Translations under genes and position numbers: made by a program
The notes under the pieces: model-generated
What the model was told of the DNA's origin: nothing
The model's database searches: none
The model's input: the letters and a program-made list of their open reading frames with translations, nothing else
Assembly (NCBI GenBank): GCA_015680865.1
Contig: JADAKE010000013.1
Location: 1-64,000, forward strand
Length of the DNA: 64,000 nucleotides
Reading direction: 5' to 3'
From: Enterococcus lacertideformus
GTDB lineage: Bacteria; Bacillota; Bacilli; Lactobacillales; Enterococcaceae
In this document: positions 47,562 to 57,222 of the stretch, one piece after another
Layout: each line of letters opens with the position of its first letter
Position numbering within the stretch: the first letter of the stretch is position 1

Positions 47562-48785
47562 ATGAAAATTGGCTTTTTTACCGATACCTATTTTCCGCAG
47601 GTAAGCGGAGTGGCTACGTCAATCAAAACATTAAAAAATGAATTAGAAAAAAGTGGGCATGAAGTATACATTTTTACGACAACTGATCCTAATGCAGACA
47701 AGATGGAAAAGGATGTTATACGTATGCCAAGTGTGCCGTTTATTTCTTTTAAAGATCGCAGAATCGTTGTCAGAGGCATGTGTTATGCTTATTTAATAGC
47801 GAAGGAATTAGAACTAGAATTGATCCATACTCATACAGAGTTTGGCGCAGGAATCTTAGGGAAAATGGTAGCGAAAAAATTAAAAATTCCGTTGATTCAC
47901 ACATATCATACAATGTATGAAGACTACCTACATTACATTGCTAAAGGAAAGGTCATTCGCCAATCTCATGTGAAGTACTTGTCTAGGTTATTTGTCAACC
48001 ACACAACAGGGGTAGTCTGTCCAAGTGAACGAGTGATTGATACATTGAGAAGTTATGGAGTGGTGGCACCGTTACGAGTGATTCCGACTGGGATTGATAT
48101 TGAGAAATTCAAGCGTCCAGATATTACAGATGAAGCCATTGAAGAAATTAGACAGTCTTTGAACATAAAAGAAGAGGAAATTATGATTCTTTCTTTAAGC
48201 CGGATTTCTTATGAAAAAAATATACAAGCATTAATCCAAGGGCTCCCACAAGTCATAAAAGAATACCCTAATGCTCGGATGGTAGTCGTCGGTAAAGGTC
48301 CCTACCTCGAAGATTTACAAGAACTAGTTGATGAATTGAACTTACAAGCATTTGTCCAATTTATCGGTGAAGTAGACAATGATGACGTCGCTTTATATTA
48401 TAAAGCAGCTGATTATTTTGTCAGTGCTTCGACTTCAGAAACGCAAGGGCTGACTTATACAGAAGCTATGGCTTCTGGTACACCCTGTGTAATCGAAGGG
48501 AATGCTTATTTAAATCGTTTATTTGATCATCCATCTTTAGGAAAAACTTTTGGAACAGATGATGATTTTGCACCAGCACTTATTGATTATATAAAAAGTG
48601 ACGTATCCCATGATCCTGAAGTACTAGAAACAAAATTATATGATATTTCTTCTACACATTTTGGCGAGGCAATGCTTGAATTTTATGAGGATATGATTAT
48701 TTATCACTCAAAAGAATTGCAAAGAAAAGAAGAAGAAGCCTCAATTGAAAAAATAAAAATCAAATTAAATTCATTTAAACGTTAA
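47562..48785 (+). CDS. bgsB: Diacylglycerol glucosyltransferase (BgsB-like)
   Basis: 407 residues, GT-B fold: FFTDTYFPQVSGVATSI at the start, HTHTEFGAGILGK, HTYHTMYEDYLHYI, PTGIDIEKF, and SETQGLTYTEAMASGTPCV. These motifs are typical of 1,2-diacylglycerol 3-glucosyltransferases, which make the first glycolipid used by the BgsA-type enzyme encoded just upstream. A C-terminal basic coiled helix may bind the membrane. The ATG follows TTGGAGG. A strong terminator follows. Confidence 0.8.
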   Translation: MKIGFFTDTYFPQVSGVATSIKTLKNELEKSGHEVYIFTTTDPNADKMEKDVIRMPSVPFISFKDRRIVVRGMCYAYLIAKELELELIHTHTEFGAGILGKMVAKKLKIPLIHTYHTMYEDYLHYIAKGKVIRQSHVKYLSRLFVNHTTGVVCPSERVIDTLRSYGVVAPLRVIPTGIDIEKFKRPDITDEAIEEIRQSLNIKEEEIMILSLSRISYEKNIQALIQGLPQVIKEYPNARMVVVGKGPYLEDLQELVDELNLQAFVQFIGEVDNDDVALYYKAADYFVSASTSETQGLTYTEAMASGTPCVIEGNAYLNRLFDHPSLGKTFGTDDDFAPALIDYIKSDVSHDPEVLETKLYDISSTHFGEAMLEFYEDMIIYHSKELQRKEEEASIEKIKIKLNSFKR

Positions 48786-48805
48786 AATTTTAGGTATTTA
48801 TTCTA

Positions 48806-48858
48806 AAAAAATCTTTGTTTCTGGCGTATACTTACATAGAAACAAAGATTTTTTTATT
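48806..48858 (+). terminator. Terminator of the bgs operon
   Basis: AAATCTTTGTTTCT (48808-48821) pairs with AGAAACAAAGATTT (from 48838), followed by T run. Confidence 0.9.
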
Positions 48859-48876
48859 TTTAGGAGGTAATGAAAG

Positions 48877-49761
48877 ATGAAAATAGGGTTTATCGGGACG
48901 GGAGTAATGGGAAGTGCAATTGTCGGTCATCTCCTCGATGCAGACCATGAAGTGATTGTCTATAATCGAACAAAAGCAAAAACAGATGAATTAATAAAAA
49001 AAGGTGCTCATTGGGCAAGTTCGCCAAAAGAAGTGACCAGTAAAAGTGAAGTTATCTTTTCAATGGTTGGTTACCCAAAAGATGTAGAAGAAATTTATTA
49101 TGGCGGTACCGGTATCTTTGCTGGGGACGTGAAAGGACGTACTTTTGTAGATTTAACGACAAGTACGCCGACGCTTGCTGAAAAAATTGCGAAAACAGCA
49201 CAAGAAAAAGGTGCAGAAGCTTTAGATGCACCTGTTTCTGGTGGTGATCTAGGTGCAAAAAAAGCTACATTAACGATTATGGTTGGTGGAAAAAAGTGTT
49301 TATGAGAAAATATTACCATTATTTTCCACGTTTGGTTCTACTTTCACTTTGCATGGACCAGCAGGAAAAGGTCAACACGCAAAAATGGCTAATCAAATCA
49401 TGATTGCTGGAACGATGACAGGGATGACAGAAATGCTTGCTTATGCCTCCAAAGCAAAACTTGATATGGAAAAAGTGATTGAAACATTGTCCGGAGGTAG
49501 TGCGGCAAATTGGTCGTTGAGTAATTATGCTCCTCGTATCCTAAGAGAAGATTATACTCCTGGTTTTTTTGTTAAACATTTTATCAAAGATTTAAAAATT
49601 GCTTTAGATGAAGCAAATAAGGTAAAACTAAATTTACCAGCTACTTCACAAGCGTTAAAACTATATGAACAACTAGCTGGACAGGGATTTGAAAATGACG
49701 GTACCCAAGCTTTGATTAAACTTTGGTGGCCTGATGGGAAGAACCCAGAAAAAAATCTTAA
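48877..49761 (+). pseudogene. NAD(P)-dependent 3-hydroxyacid dehydrogenase family protein, frameshifted
   Basis: Family of 3-hydroxyisobutyrate/tartronate-semialdehyde reductases: GFIGTGVMGSAIVGHL (Rossmann), DAPVSGGDLGAKKATL, then a break near 49290 after MVGG, and in the next frame SVYEKILPLFSTFG, GPAGKGQHAKMANQ (with the catalytic Lys) and FFVKHFIKDLKIAL. As read, the second frame runs on into the next gene. One more A in the seven-A run at 49749-49755 would give a stop at 49759-49761. The substrate is unknown. Confidence 0.8.
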
Positions 49762-49846
49762 AAAACTAGTTTTTTTGGAGAAAATCAATGCAAGACGGCT
49801 GTGCTTTTGTTACAATATAACAGAAATAAGAAAAGGAGGACCTCCG

Positions 49847-50077
49847 ATGGCACATTCACAATTAGTTGCAATCATTAAACGACTGGAGGCAATGGTCGAA
49901 TCAGCAGATAATGAACTGCAAGTCCGTCGTTTTGAAAAAGAGGGTGTTGAAAAATGCACAGTCACTTATGATAAAGCGACTGAAACATTTGAATTAACTG
50001 AAACAGATTCACATCAACAATATGAATTTGACAATATCGATATTGTTGCAATGGAGATTTACGACTTGATCCAATAA
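49847..50077 (+). CDS. YkuJ family protein (DUF1797)
   Basis: 76 residues: SQLVAIIKRLEAMVESADN, a Y-D-K-A-T-E-T-F-E-L beta hairpin, and FDNIDIVAMEIYDLIQ at the end, as in B. subtilis YkuJ. Function unknown. AAAAGGAGGACC precedes the ATG at 49847, so this is an independent gene although the frame from upstream is continuous with it. Confidence 0.85.
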   Translation: MAHSQLVAIIKRLEAMVESADNELQVRRFEKEGVEKCTVTYDKATETFELTETDSHQQYEFDNIDIVAMEIYDLIQ

Positions 50078-50129
50078 AGAAGATTTATAAAAAGTATTTA
50101 GTGTAACCTGTTCTAAAAATGAAGTATGA

Positions 50130-50166
50130 AGCTCAAAAACCGTTTGTCGTGTTTTTGAGTTTTTTC
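50130..50166 (+). terminator. Terminator of the ykuJ-like gene
   Basis: CTCAAAAAC (50132-50140) pairs with GTTTTTGAG (50151-50159), then T6. Confidence 0.85.
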
Positions 50167-50375
50167 GTAGGCTATTTCTTTCTGCAAAGGTATGGCAAAG
50201 TGACAATTTGGAAATTTATTTGTCAATTTGGATTGATGGTCTTTTTCTTTACATAATAGCGGGGAGTATGATGAAAAACTATGCTTTTAAAGTGTATTAC
50301 TTTATTTCATGATTTTATCTGTCAGTTGCTTGATTGAATCTATCTATATAAGAATAAGATAATTAATAAAAATAA

Positions 50376-50420
50376 GTCCAGATTTATCAAAACGAATGAT
50401 TATTTGATAAATCTGGATTT
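50376..50420. terminator. Bidirectional terminator
   Basis: TCCAGATTTATCAAA (50377-50391) pairs perfectly with TTTGATAAATCTGGA (50403-50417), just after the minus-strand nuclease gene. The stretch 50167-50375 holds nothing else that I can support. Confidence 0.8.
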
Positions 50421-50429
50421 GTTGTTATT

Positions 50430-51373
50430 TTAATATGTGACATTATTTTCAGCATTGCTTTGATTAAGTATTTTTTTAGAATAACTCATCAAAATCAGTA
50501 TAGGATCAATTTCTTCTTTTAGTAATTGACGCTTTAAAGACAAAGTTTCTTTCTCGTTTTCATAATAAAATTTTGGAATGGTATCTTTAGGCGTGATGAT
50601 TGTTTCTGCGAGTTGTCCGTAGCAGATCAAATAGTGTTTATGTTTTGTTTCATCTGCAGTAAAGTAAGTGGAAGATGGAAAGTAAGCTTAGGTGTTCTCA
50701 AAAATATTTTCTGTTCTTGGATTCTTCTGACAAAAGCAGTGGTCAATTCGATTTCTTGTTGAAGCTGTGCGTCTTTTTCAAAATTTAATTTCTGAATAAA
50801 ATGATTTTGTCTTTTTTTTAAATAAGTGATCAATCTTTTGTTTCGTCCTTGTAAGAGTCCTTGAATTTCTTTTTTCTTTTGTTCAAAGGAAAGAGGGATC
50901 ATTTCTGGTAATTGCGTTTGCAACGCTAAGAGACTGATGTCAGAAAGCCAAGGCATTTGATACGTTTCTTCCAGAATATGAAGAATGATGGGCATTTTTT
51001 TATAAAGCCGAAAAGGCCCATACGTACGAGCAAGGGGAACATCAGAAAGCGAAAAACCATTTTTTGAAAAATGTAAGTAGTTATAATTGCTGAAATAGTT
51101 CATTTGCCGATTATAAAATGGACGATAGTATTGAATTAGTTGACATTCTAACAACAAAGCATCTAGTTCAGTATCCACCACTACAAAATCGAAGTCATCG
51201 ATATGATGAATTAAGCGACGTACTTTTTTAGAATGTTGATTGCTCTGGTAGAAATAGCTACTGACCCGGTTTTTTAATTTTTTTGCTTTTCCTACATAAA
51301 TAACTGTTCCAGCCTGATTTTTCATTAAATATACACCAGGAAGCATGGGTAGATTTTTCAATTTTTCTTTCAA
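50430..51373 (-). pseudogene. GIY-YIG nuclease (UvrC N-terminal-like), frameshifted
   Basis: The GIY-YIG domain is clear: LPMLPGVYLMKNQAGTVIYVGKAKKLKNRVSSYF read in parts, with the catalytic Arg and Glu (in the DTELDALLLECQLI helix). A UVR-like helical part follows. Near 50650-50665 the frame breaks; the next frame continues YFTADETKHKHYLICYGQLA to 50430. Native length is about 314 residues. It lacks the RNase H and HhH domains of UvrC, so it resembles Cho-type alternative incision nucleases. The exact role is inferred. Confidence 0.75.
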
Positions 51374-51460
51374 TGGACCTTCTCCTTTTTTATCAAAAAC
51401 ACTATAACAAATTTATGTTATAGGGACAACTTTTTTTATTTATAAAGGAAAAATGGAGAT

Positions 51461-51476
51461 AGTTTGATAGTCAAAA
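51461..51476. promoter_or_regulatory. Possible distal FabT box
   Basis: AGTTTGATAGTCAAAA resembles the AGTTTGA-N2-TCAAACT operator, about 150 bases upstream of the promoter-proximal boxes. Confidence 0.5.
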
Positions 51477-51505
51477 TATTTGTTATCGTATTTTTTAATT
51501 TTTTT

Positions 51506-51533
51506 TTAAAACCTTGATTTATCAAGGTTTTAA
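51506..51533. terminator. Perfect 12-bp palindrome upstream of fabT
   Basis: TTAAAACCTTGA, loop TTTA, TCAAGGTTTTAA. It may be a terminator insulating fabT, or a leader structure. Confidence 0.55.
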
Positions 51534-51612
51534 AATGAGCTTTTTCTTAGAAAAATATCATAACTAAAAAATTTAATGTTTTAAGGTTGCATTTTGAAAA
51601 AAGTTAAGATAT

Positions 51613-51645
51613 AGTTTGAACATCAAATGATTTGATAATCAAACT
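51613..51645. promoter_or_regulatory. Two FabT operator boxes before fabT
   Basis: AGTTTGAACATCAAAT (51613-51628) and TTTGATAATCAAACT (51631-51645) match the FabT palindrome, 20-50 bases upstream of fabT. They imply autoregulation and repression of the whole fatty-acid operon by acyl-ACP-bound FabT. Confidence 0.85.
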
Positions 51646-51664
51646 AATTAGTGGATGGTGGAAC

Positions 51665-52105
51665 ATGGAACCAGATTTGAAAACAGTAAATGATTATCTT
51701 GTTAGTGTGTTCAATGACATTTTGACAATCGAAGAATCTGAATTAAAAAAATCTCAATTCAAAGATTTGTCAATCACAGAGATGCATACGATCGAGGCAA
51801 TCGGTATGTACAAGAAAAAAACGACTTCGGAAGTAGCCAAAGAACTGTCGATTACTGTTGGGACCTTGACCACTGCTATCAATAAGTTAGTAAGAAAAGG
51901 CTATGTTGAACGTATCCGAAGTGAAGATGATCGACGTGTGGTGAAATTAGGATTAACGAAAAAAGGCAAACTTTTATATCGTGTCCATCAACATTTTCAT
52001 CGTGAAATGGTCAAAAATATTTTGGATAGTATGGCTACAGATGAACAACAAGCTTTACTGGCTGCATTGAAAAACTTGCATGATTTTTTGCAAGATTACA
52101 AGTGA
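51665..52105 (+). CDS. fabT: FabT, MarR-type repressor of fatty-acid synthesis
   Basis: 146 residues: a winged-helix MarR fold with SITEMHTIEAIGMYKKKTTSEVAKEL, recognition helix in TVGTLTTAINKLVRKGYVERI and wing EDDRRVVKLGLTKKG. With acyl-ACP as co-repressor it shuts the fab operon when exogenous fatty acids are available. The ATG at 51665 is preferred because GGATGGTGG precedes it. It is intact, nine bases before fabH. Confidence 0.92.
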   Translation: MEPDLKTVNDYLVSVFNDILTIEESELKKSQFKDLSITEMHTIEAIGMYKKKTTSEVAKELSITVGTLTTAINKLVRKGYVERIRSEDDRRVVKLGLTKKGKLLYRVHQHFHREMVKNILDSMATDEQQALLAALKNLHDFLQDYK

Positions 52106-52114
52106 GGATTTTTA

Positions 52115-52989
52115 ATGGAACAATTTGGAACGATCACGGCAACAGCTAGTGTCCTTCCTGAAAAAATCATCACCAACGATGATCTTTCCAAAATGATGGA
52201 CACTTCAGATGAATGGATTTCATATCGAACAGGTATCAGACAACGACGTTGCGTTACCGATCAAGAAACGTCGGATCTTTGTTATTTAGTGGCAGAAAAA
52301 TTAATTTTAAAAAAGAACATTGATCCTAAAGAACTTGATTTTATTATTGTAGCAACAATGTCTCCAGATTTTGCGACTCCTTCTGTAGCCGTCCAAGTCC
52401 AAGGTAGACTTGGTGCGACTAAAGCATTCGCATTTGACATAAGTGCAGCATGCTCTGGCTTTGTTTATGCGTTGAGTTATGGCGGAGAAAATGATTCGTT
52501 GTGGCTCAAATAAAGGACTAGTTATTGGTGGCGAAACGTTATCCAAGTTGATTGATTGGTCCGATCGTTCAACGGCTGTATTATTTGGTGATGGTGCTGG
52601 TGGTGTATTACTTGAAACAAGTGCTGAACAAAAATTAATTACAGAACATCTGGTATCAGATGGAACACGTAGCACTTCATTAACAGCTGGTTATCATTCC
52701 AACCGTTCACCTATATATTCTAAGGAGTCAGAAGATTCTTATTATTTAACGATGGTAGGAAGAGATATTTTTGATTTTGTTGTAAGAGACGTTGCGAAAA
52801 GTAAAAATACCGCAAGAAAAATTCTTAACCAATATGGATAAATACGGAAATACTTCTGCTGCAAGTATTCCCATACTATTAGATGAAGCGGTAACTAGTG
52901 ACAAAATCACTTTAGGGAAAAAACAAAAAATAGTATTTACAGGTTACGGTGGAGGTTTAACATGGGGAAGTATCATCATGGAGCTGTAA
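52115..52989 (+). pseudogene. fabH: 3-oxoacyl-ACP synthase III (FabH), frameshifted and internally deleted
   Basis: The start (FGTITATASVLPEKIITNDD, WISYRTGIRQRR) and the catalytic Cys (DISAACSGFVYAL) are present. One extra T near 52481 (GAGTTATGGCG) shifts the frame. Later VVRDVAKSK runs straight into [22 protein letters not shown] in a different frame near 52800-52810, so about 30 codons are missing, including the H-Q-A-N block with the catalytic His; the catalytic Asn (GNTSAAS) remains. FabH starts each fatty acid by joining acetyl-CoA and malonyl-ACP. This copy cannot work. Confidence 0.9.
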
Positions 52990-53034
52990 ACTGTTAAAAC
53001 ATAAAAATTGTAAACAATATCGGAGGAATAGATT

Positions 53035-53258
53035 ATGGTATTCGAAAAAATTCAAGAAATTATCGCAGAAGAATTAGAAAAGAAACAGAAGAAATCAAAT
53101 TAACAACAAATATCCAAGAAGAATTGGAAGCTGATAGCTTGGATTTATTCCAAATCATCAATGAAATCGAAGACGAATTTGATGTGAAAATTGAAACAGA
53201 AGATGGCATCAAAACGGTTCAAGACTTAGTAACTTATGTTGAAAAACAAACTGCATAA
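53035..53258 (+). pseudogene. acpP: Acyl carrier protein, frameshifted as read
   Basis: [14 protein letters not shown] is followed by a break. One more A in the run at 53078-53081 restores [22 protein letters not shown], where the Ser of DSLD carries 4'-phosphopantetheine, and [15 protein letters not shown] to the TAA. Native length 74 residues. ACP carries all intermediates of the pathway and is expected to be essential, so this lesion is the best candidate for a sequence error, unless a second acp gene exists elsewhere. AATCGGAGGAA precedes the ATG. Confidence 0.9.
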
Positions 53259-53273
53259 TCATTAAGATTAGGT

Positions 53274-53320
53274 TGGGGGCTGGGACATTTTCCTTAAATA
53301 GGAATGTCTTGGTCTTTTTT
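53274..53320 (+). terminator. Terminator-like hairpin between acpP and fabD
   Basis: GGGGCTGGGACATT pairs, with GU pairs, with AATGTCTTGGTCTTTTTT. The fabK gene found at this position in E. faecalis is absent. Confidence 0.75.
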
Positions 53321-53362
53321 AATAAACATAAGTATATATCCTAAGAATATTGGAGTAAACAC

Positions 53363-54298
53363 ATGAAAACAGCATTTTTATTTAGTGGACAAGGTGCTCA
53401 ATATCAAGGTATGGGCCAAGACTTATATCAAGAAACGATTGTCAAAGAAACTTTTGATGAAGCCAGTGATATCTTGGGTTATGACATGGCTAAGCTCTGC
53501 TTTTCCAAAAATGAACAATTAAATCAAACAAAATATACACAGCCTGCGATTTTAACGGTAAGCATTGCATTCTACCGATTATTAAGCGAACATGGTATCA
53601 TGCCACAAGCTGCATTAGGTTTAAGTTTAGGCGAATATTCCGCATTAGTTTCAAGTGAAGCTTTGACCTTTGGTGAAGCGGTAGCTTTAGTGGCAAAAAG
53701 AGGGACTTATATGACTGAAGCCACACCAGCCGGCAGTGGGAAAATGGTAGCAATCATGAATACCCCTGTAGAAATTATTGAAGAAAGCTGTTTAAAAGCA
53801 CAACAGTTTGGAATCGTTTCTCCTGCAAATTATAATACTCCACAACAAATTGTGATCGGAGGAGAAGAACAAGCAGTAGATGAGGCTGTAAAACTTCTAG
53901 AAGAAAAAGGGATTAAACGAATTATGCCATTAAATGTGAGTGGACCTTTCCACACAGAAATTTTAGCTCCAGCAGCTAAAAAGTTGGGTCTGGAGTTAAA
54001 AGGACTTTCATTTAAAGAGCCAAAAATCCCTGTTATCAGTAATACAACAACTGAAGTAATGAAAAAAGATCGCATACCGATTCTGCTCGAACAGCAAGTG
54101 ATGAAACCAGTCCATTTTTACGAAAGTATCCAACAATTAAAAGATCTTGGGATTGAACGAGTGATTGAAGTAGGACCAGGTAAAGTTTTAAGTGGCTTTA
54201 TGAAAAAAATCGATAAATCAATCCCTGTGTTAAGAGTTGAAAATAAAAAAACTTTAGATGAAACAATTACAAGTATCGGAGGTATGTTATGGAGCTAA
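53363..54298 (+). CDS. fabD: Malonyl-CoA:ACP transacylase
   Basis: 311 residues: FLFSGQGAQYQGMGQDLY at the start, the active-site Ser in LGLSLGEYSAL, Arg in AKRGTYM and the catalytic His in SGPFHTEIL. It loads malonyl groups onto ACP. It overlaps fabG by ten bases. The frame is intact. The ribosome binding site (ATTGGAGTAAAC) is moderate. Confidence 0.95.
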   Translation: MKTAFLFSGQGAQYQGMGQDLYQETIVKETFDEASDILGYDMAKLCFSKNEQLNQTKYTQPAILTVSIAFYRLLSEHGIMPQAALGLSLGEYSALVSSEALTFGEAVALVAKRGTYMTEATPAGSGKMVAIMNTPVEIIEESCLKAQQFGIVSPANYNTPQQIVIGGEEQAVDEAVKLLEEKGIKRIMPLNVSGPFHTEILAPAAKKLGLELKGLSFKEPKIPVISNTTTEVMKKDRIPILLEQQVMKPVHFYESIQQLKDLGIERVIEVGPGKVLSGFMKKIDKSIPVLRVENKKTLDETITSIGGMLWS

Positions 54299-55026
54299 CA
54301 GGAAAAAATGTATTTATTACAGGTAGTACTAGGGGAATTGGCGCAGCAGTTGCAATGGCTTTTGCAAAGGCAGGAGCGAATATTATATTGAATGGGCGTA
54401 AAGAAATTCCTGTAGAAAAAATTGATGAGATCAAAGCCCAAGGTGTGAAATGTATCGGCGTTTCGGGAGACATATCTGACTATGAAAAAGCGGGTTTGAT
54501 GGTCGAAGATTCCGAAAAACAATTAGGTGGAATTGATCTATTGATCAATAATGCAGGTATTACAAACGACAAGCTACTTATGCGTATGTCTGCAGAAGAT
54601 TTTAAAGCTTGCTTAGATATCAATTTAACAGGAACATTCAATATGACACAACATGTATTAAAGAAAATGATGAAAAAACGTGAAGGTGCAATCATCAATT
54701 TATCAAGTGTTTCTGGTTTGATTGGGAATGTCGGACAAGCAAACTATGCAGCAAGTAAAGCTGGTGTAGTTGGATTTACAAAATCTGTTGCACGCGAGGC
54801 TGCCGCAATAGGAGTGACGTGTAACGCAATCGCACCTGGATTCATCGCGACTGACATGACAGAAGTATTATCTGATAAAGTAAAAGAACAAGTAGTAAAA
54901 CAAATTCCGCTACAACGCTTTGGTAGTGTGGAAGATGTAGCGAATGCTGCAATCTTTTTAGCGAAGAGCCCCTATATCACAGGACAAGTAATCAATGTTG
55001 ATGGTGGCCTAGTGATGCACGGATAA
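54289..55026 (+). CDS. fabG: 3-oxoacyl-ACP reductase
   Basis: 245 residues, classical SDR: TGSTRGIGAAVA (NADPH site), NNAG, NLSSVSG (Ser), YAASKAG (Tyr and Lys), and the C-terminal GQVINVDGGLVM. It reduces the 3-oxo group in each elongation cycle. Intact, and translationally coupled to fabD. Confidence 0.97.
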   Translation: MELTGKNVFITGSTRGIGAAVAMAFAKAGANIILNGRKEIPVEKIDEIKAQGVKCIGVSGDISDYEKAGLMVEDSEKQLGGIDLLINNAGITNDKLLMRMSAEDFKACLDINLTGTFNMTQHVLKKMMKKREGAIINLSSVSGLIGNVGQANYAASKAGVVGFTKSVAREAAAIGVTCNAIAPGFIATDMTEVLSDKVKEQVVKQIPLQRFGSVEDVANAAIFLAKSPYITGQVINVDGGLVMHG

Positions 55027-55043
55027 AAGGAGGAAATCAATTA

Positions 55044-56278
55044 ATGAATCGAGTAGTAATTACTGGCTATGTGTCACTTCACCCATTGGAAACGATGCTG
55101 AAAGCTTTTTAAAGAGTTTGCAAAAAGGAACAAACGGAATTGCTCCTATTACAAAATTTGATGCCACAGAAACTGGTATCACACTTGCTGGTGAAGTAAA
55201 AGATTTTCCTTATGATAAATATTTCATAAAAAAAGACAGTAAACGAATGGATATGTTCTCGATCTATGGTATCTATGCAGCCCTAGAAGCAATGGGGATG
55301 AGTGGATTGGATAAGGATAAAATTAATCAAGACCGTTTTGGCGTGATCGTTGGATCCGGAATTGGTGGTTTACCAATGATCGAAAGCCAAGTCATTCGGA
55401 TGCATGAAAAAGGGCCAAAACGTGTTTCGCCAATGTTTGTGCCAATGGCAATTGCCAATATGGCTGCTGGGAATATTGCATTAAGAGTGGGAGCAAAGGG
55501 TATCTGTACGGCGATTGTTACTGCTTGTGCTAGTGGTACAAATGCCATCGGGGAAGCATTTCGTAACATCAAACATGGCTATTCAGATGTGATTCTTGCT
55601 GGTGGAACAGAAGCAACAATTTGTGAAATGGGTATTGCTGGATTTGCTGCATTAACAGCATTATCTACTGCACAATATCCGAGTCGTGGATCTATTCCCT
55701 TTGAGGAAGAACGTAATGGCTTTGTCATGGGAGAAGGTGCTGGGGTTTTAGTAATTGAATCACTAGAGCATGCCCAAGCACGTGGAGCTAAAATTTATGG
55801 AGAGATCGTGGGTTATGGAGCTAATTGCGATGCTTATCATATGACAGCTCCTACACCAGATGGATCAGGCGCTTCAAAAGCAATAAAACTAGCGATGGCA
55901 GAAGCAGGTATCAAGCCGGAAGAAGTTGGCTATATCAATGCCCATGGTACAAGTACACCCGCAAATGATCAGGCAGAAGCAAAAGCCATTCAAATTGCTT
56001 TAGGTGAGTCATTTAAAGATACTTATGTTAGCAGTACGAAATCAATGACTGGACATATATTAGGCGCAGCCGGCGGGATTGAGGCTTTAGCCACATTAAT
56101 GGCTCTTGAACATCAATTTATTCCACCAAACATCAATGTCCAAAAACAAGATCCAGAAATTGATCTAAATGTTGTCATCAATGAAAGCAAACCTGCACAA
56201 CTTACTTATGCAATGAGTAATTCATTAGGTTTTGGTGGTCATAATGCGATCTTGTGTATGAAACGCTGGGAGGAATAG
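55044..56278 (+). pseudogene. fabF: 3-oxoacyl-ACP synthase II (FabF), one-base deletion near the start
   Basis: The ATG at 55044 after AAAAGGAGG gives NRVVITGY and then loses frame: a G is missing at 55071 (expected GGT GTC ACT). Restoring it gives GVTSPIGNDAESFLKSLQKG, joined to the rest. Catalytic Cys (TACASGTNAI), both His (HGTSTPAND; TGHILGAAG) and Lys (STKSM) are present. Native length about 411 residues. It elongates acyl-ACP. A shortened product from an internal start would lack the N-terminal strand. Confidence 0.92.
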
Positions 56279-56280
56279 TC

Positions 56281-56771
56281 TTGGATATCAATGAAATCAA
56301 AGAATTAGTTAGTCAATTTGATCATTCTTCTTTAACAGAGTTTGATTTAAGAGAAGGACAATTTGAATTGTATATGAATAAAAATGCGTCGAGTCGAGGA
56401 ATGAATGCTGTTGTTCCTAAATCAACAAGTTCAGAAATTCATCGTGAATCGGAAGGCGTTTCTCAGAATCAACTGCAAGAGACAGCAACTAAAGAAGTAA
56501 TACAAGAAATTCAATCAACACCAGAAACCTTTGAGGGTATGGAAGTAAAATCACCAATCGTAGGAATCATCTACTTACAGCCAGCACCAGATAAGCCACA
56601 ATTTAAGTCCATTGGGGATAGTGTAAAAAAGGTGAAGTTATTTGTATTATCGAAGCTATGAAATTGATGAACGAGATCACAAGTGAAGTGGATGGTAAAA
56701 TCGTTGATATTCTTGTTGAAAATGAAGCAGTTGTTGAATATGGACAACCACTATTTAATTCAACCAAATGA
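56281..56771 (+). pseudogene. accB: Biotin carboxyl carrier protein of acetyl-CoA carboxylase, frameshifted
   Basis: TTG 56281 follows GGGAGGAATAGTC. The N-terminal helix (DINEIKELVSQFDHSS) and linker are intact; one A is missing from the run at 56625-56630, after which the next frame gives [12 protein letters not shown] with the biotinylated Lys and [23 protein letters not shown]. Near 56754 two more T bases would give LIQPNEAK and a stop at 56781, the usual end. As read, the protein stops before the biotin site. Confidence 0.9.
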
Positions 56772-56795
56772 AGCGAAATAAGAAAGAGGGACAAG

Positions 56796-57215
56796 ATGAA
56801 TATTCAAGAAATCAAAGAAATTATTCCACATCGTTATCCGCTGTTATTGATTGACCGAGTAGAAGAAATGGTGGAAGGTGAACGTATTATTGCTAAAAAA
56901 AATGTAACGATTAACGAACCATTCTTTCAAGGCCATTTTCCGGAAGAACCAGTGATGCCAGGTGTTTTGATCGTAGAAGCGATGGCACAAGCAGGTTTAG
57001 TTGCCCTGCTTTCTTTAAAGCAATTTAAAGGAAAAACTGCTTATTTCGGTGGCTTAGATAAAGCGAAATTTCGTCGAAAAGTAACTCCAGGAGATACTTT
57101 ATATCTTGAAGTAGAAATTACAAAAATCAAATCTTCTGCTGGTATTGGAAAAGGAATTGCAAAAGTGGATGGCAAAAAAGTTGCTGAAGCTGAACTAACT
57201 TTTATGATTGGATAG
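56796..57215 (+). CDS. fabZ: 3-hydroxyacyl-ACP dehydratase
   Basis: 139 residues, hot-dog fold: [16 protein letters not shown], the catalytic His in [16 protein letters not shown] and Glu in IVEAMAQAG, and [10 protein letters not shown]. It dehydrates 3-hydroxyacyl-ACP. Intact. AAGAGGGAC precedes the ATG. Confidence 0.95.
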   Translation: MNIQEIKEIIPHRYPLLLIDRVEEMVEGERIIAKKNVTINEPFFQGHFPEEPVMPGVLIVEAMAQAGLVALLSLKQFKGKTAYFGGLDKAKFRRKVTPGDTLYLEVEITKIKSSAGIGKGIAKVDGKKVAEAELTFMIG

Positions 57216-57222
57216 GTGAGTT

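Noticed and set aside
49283..50077. Genuine two-domain dehydrogenase-YkuJ fusion protein
   Set aside because: YkuJ has its own AAAAGGAGG and ATG, the linker is unlike a domain linker, and one added A restores a stop codon.
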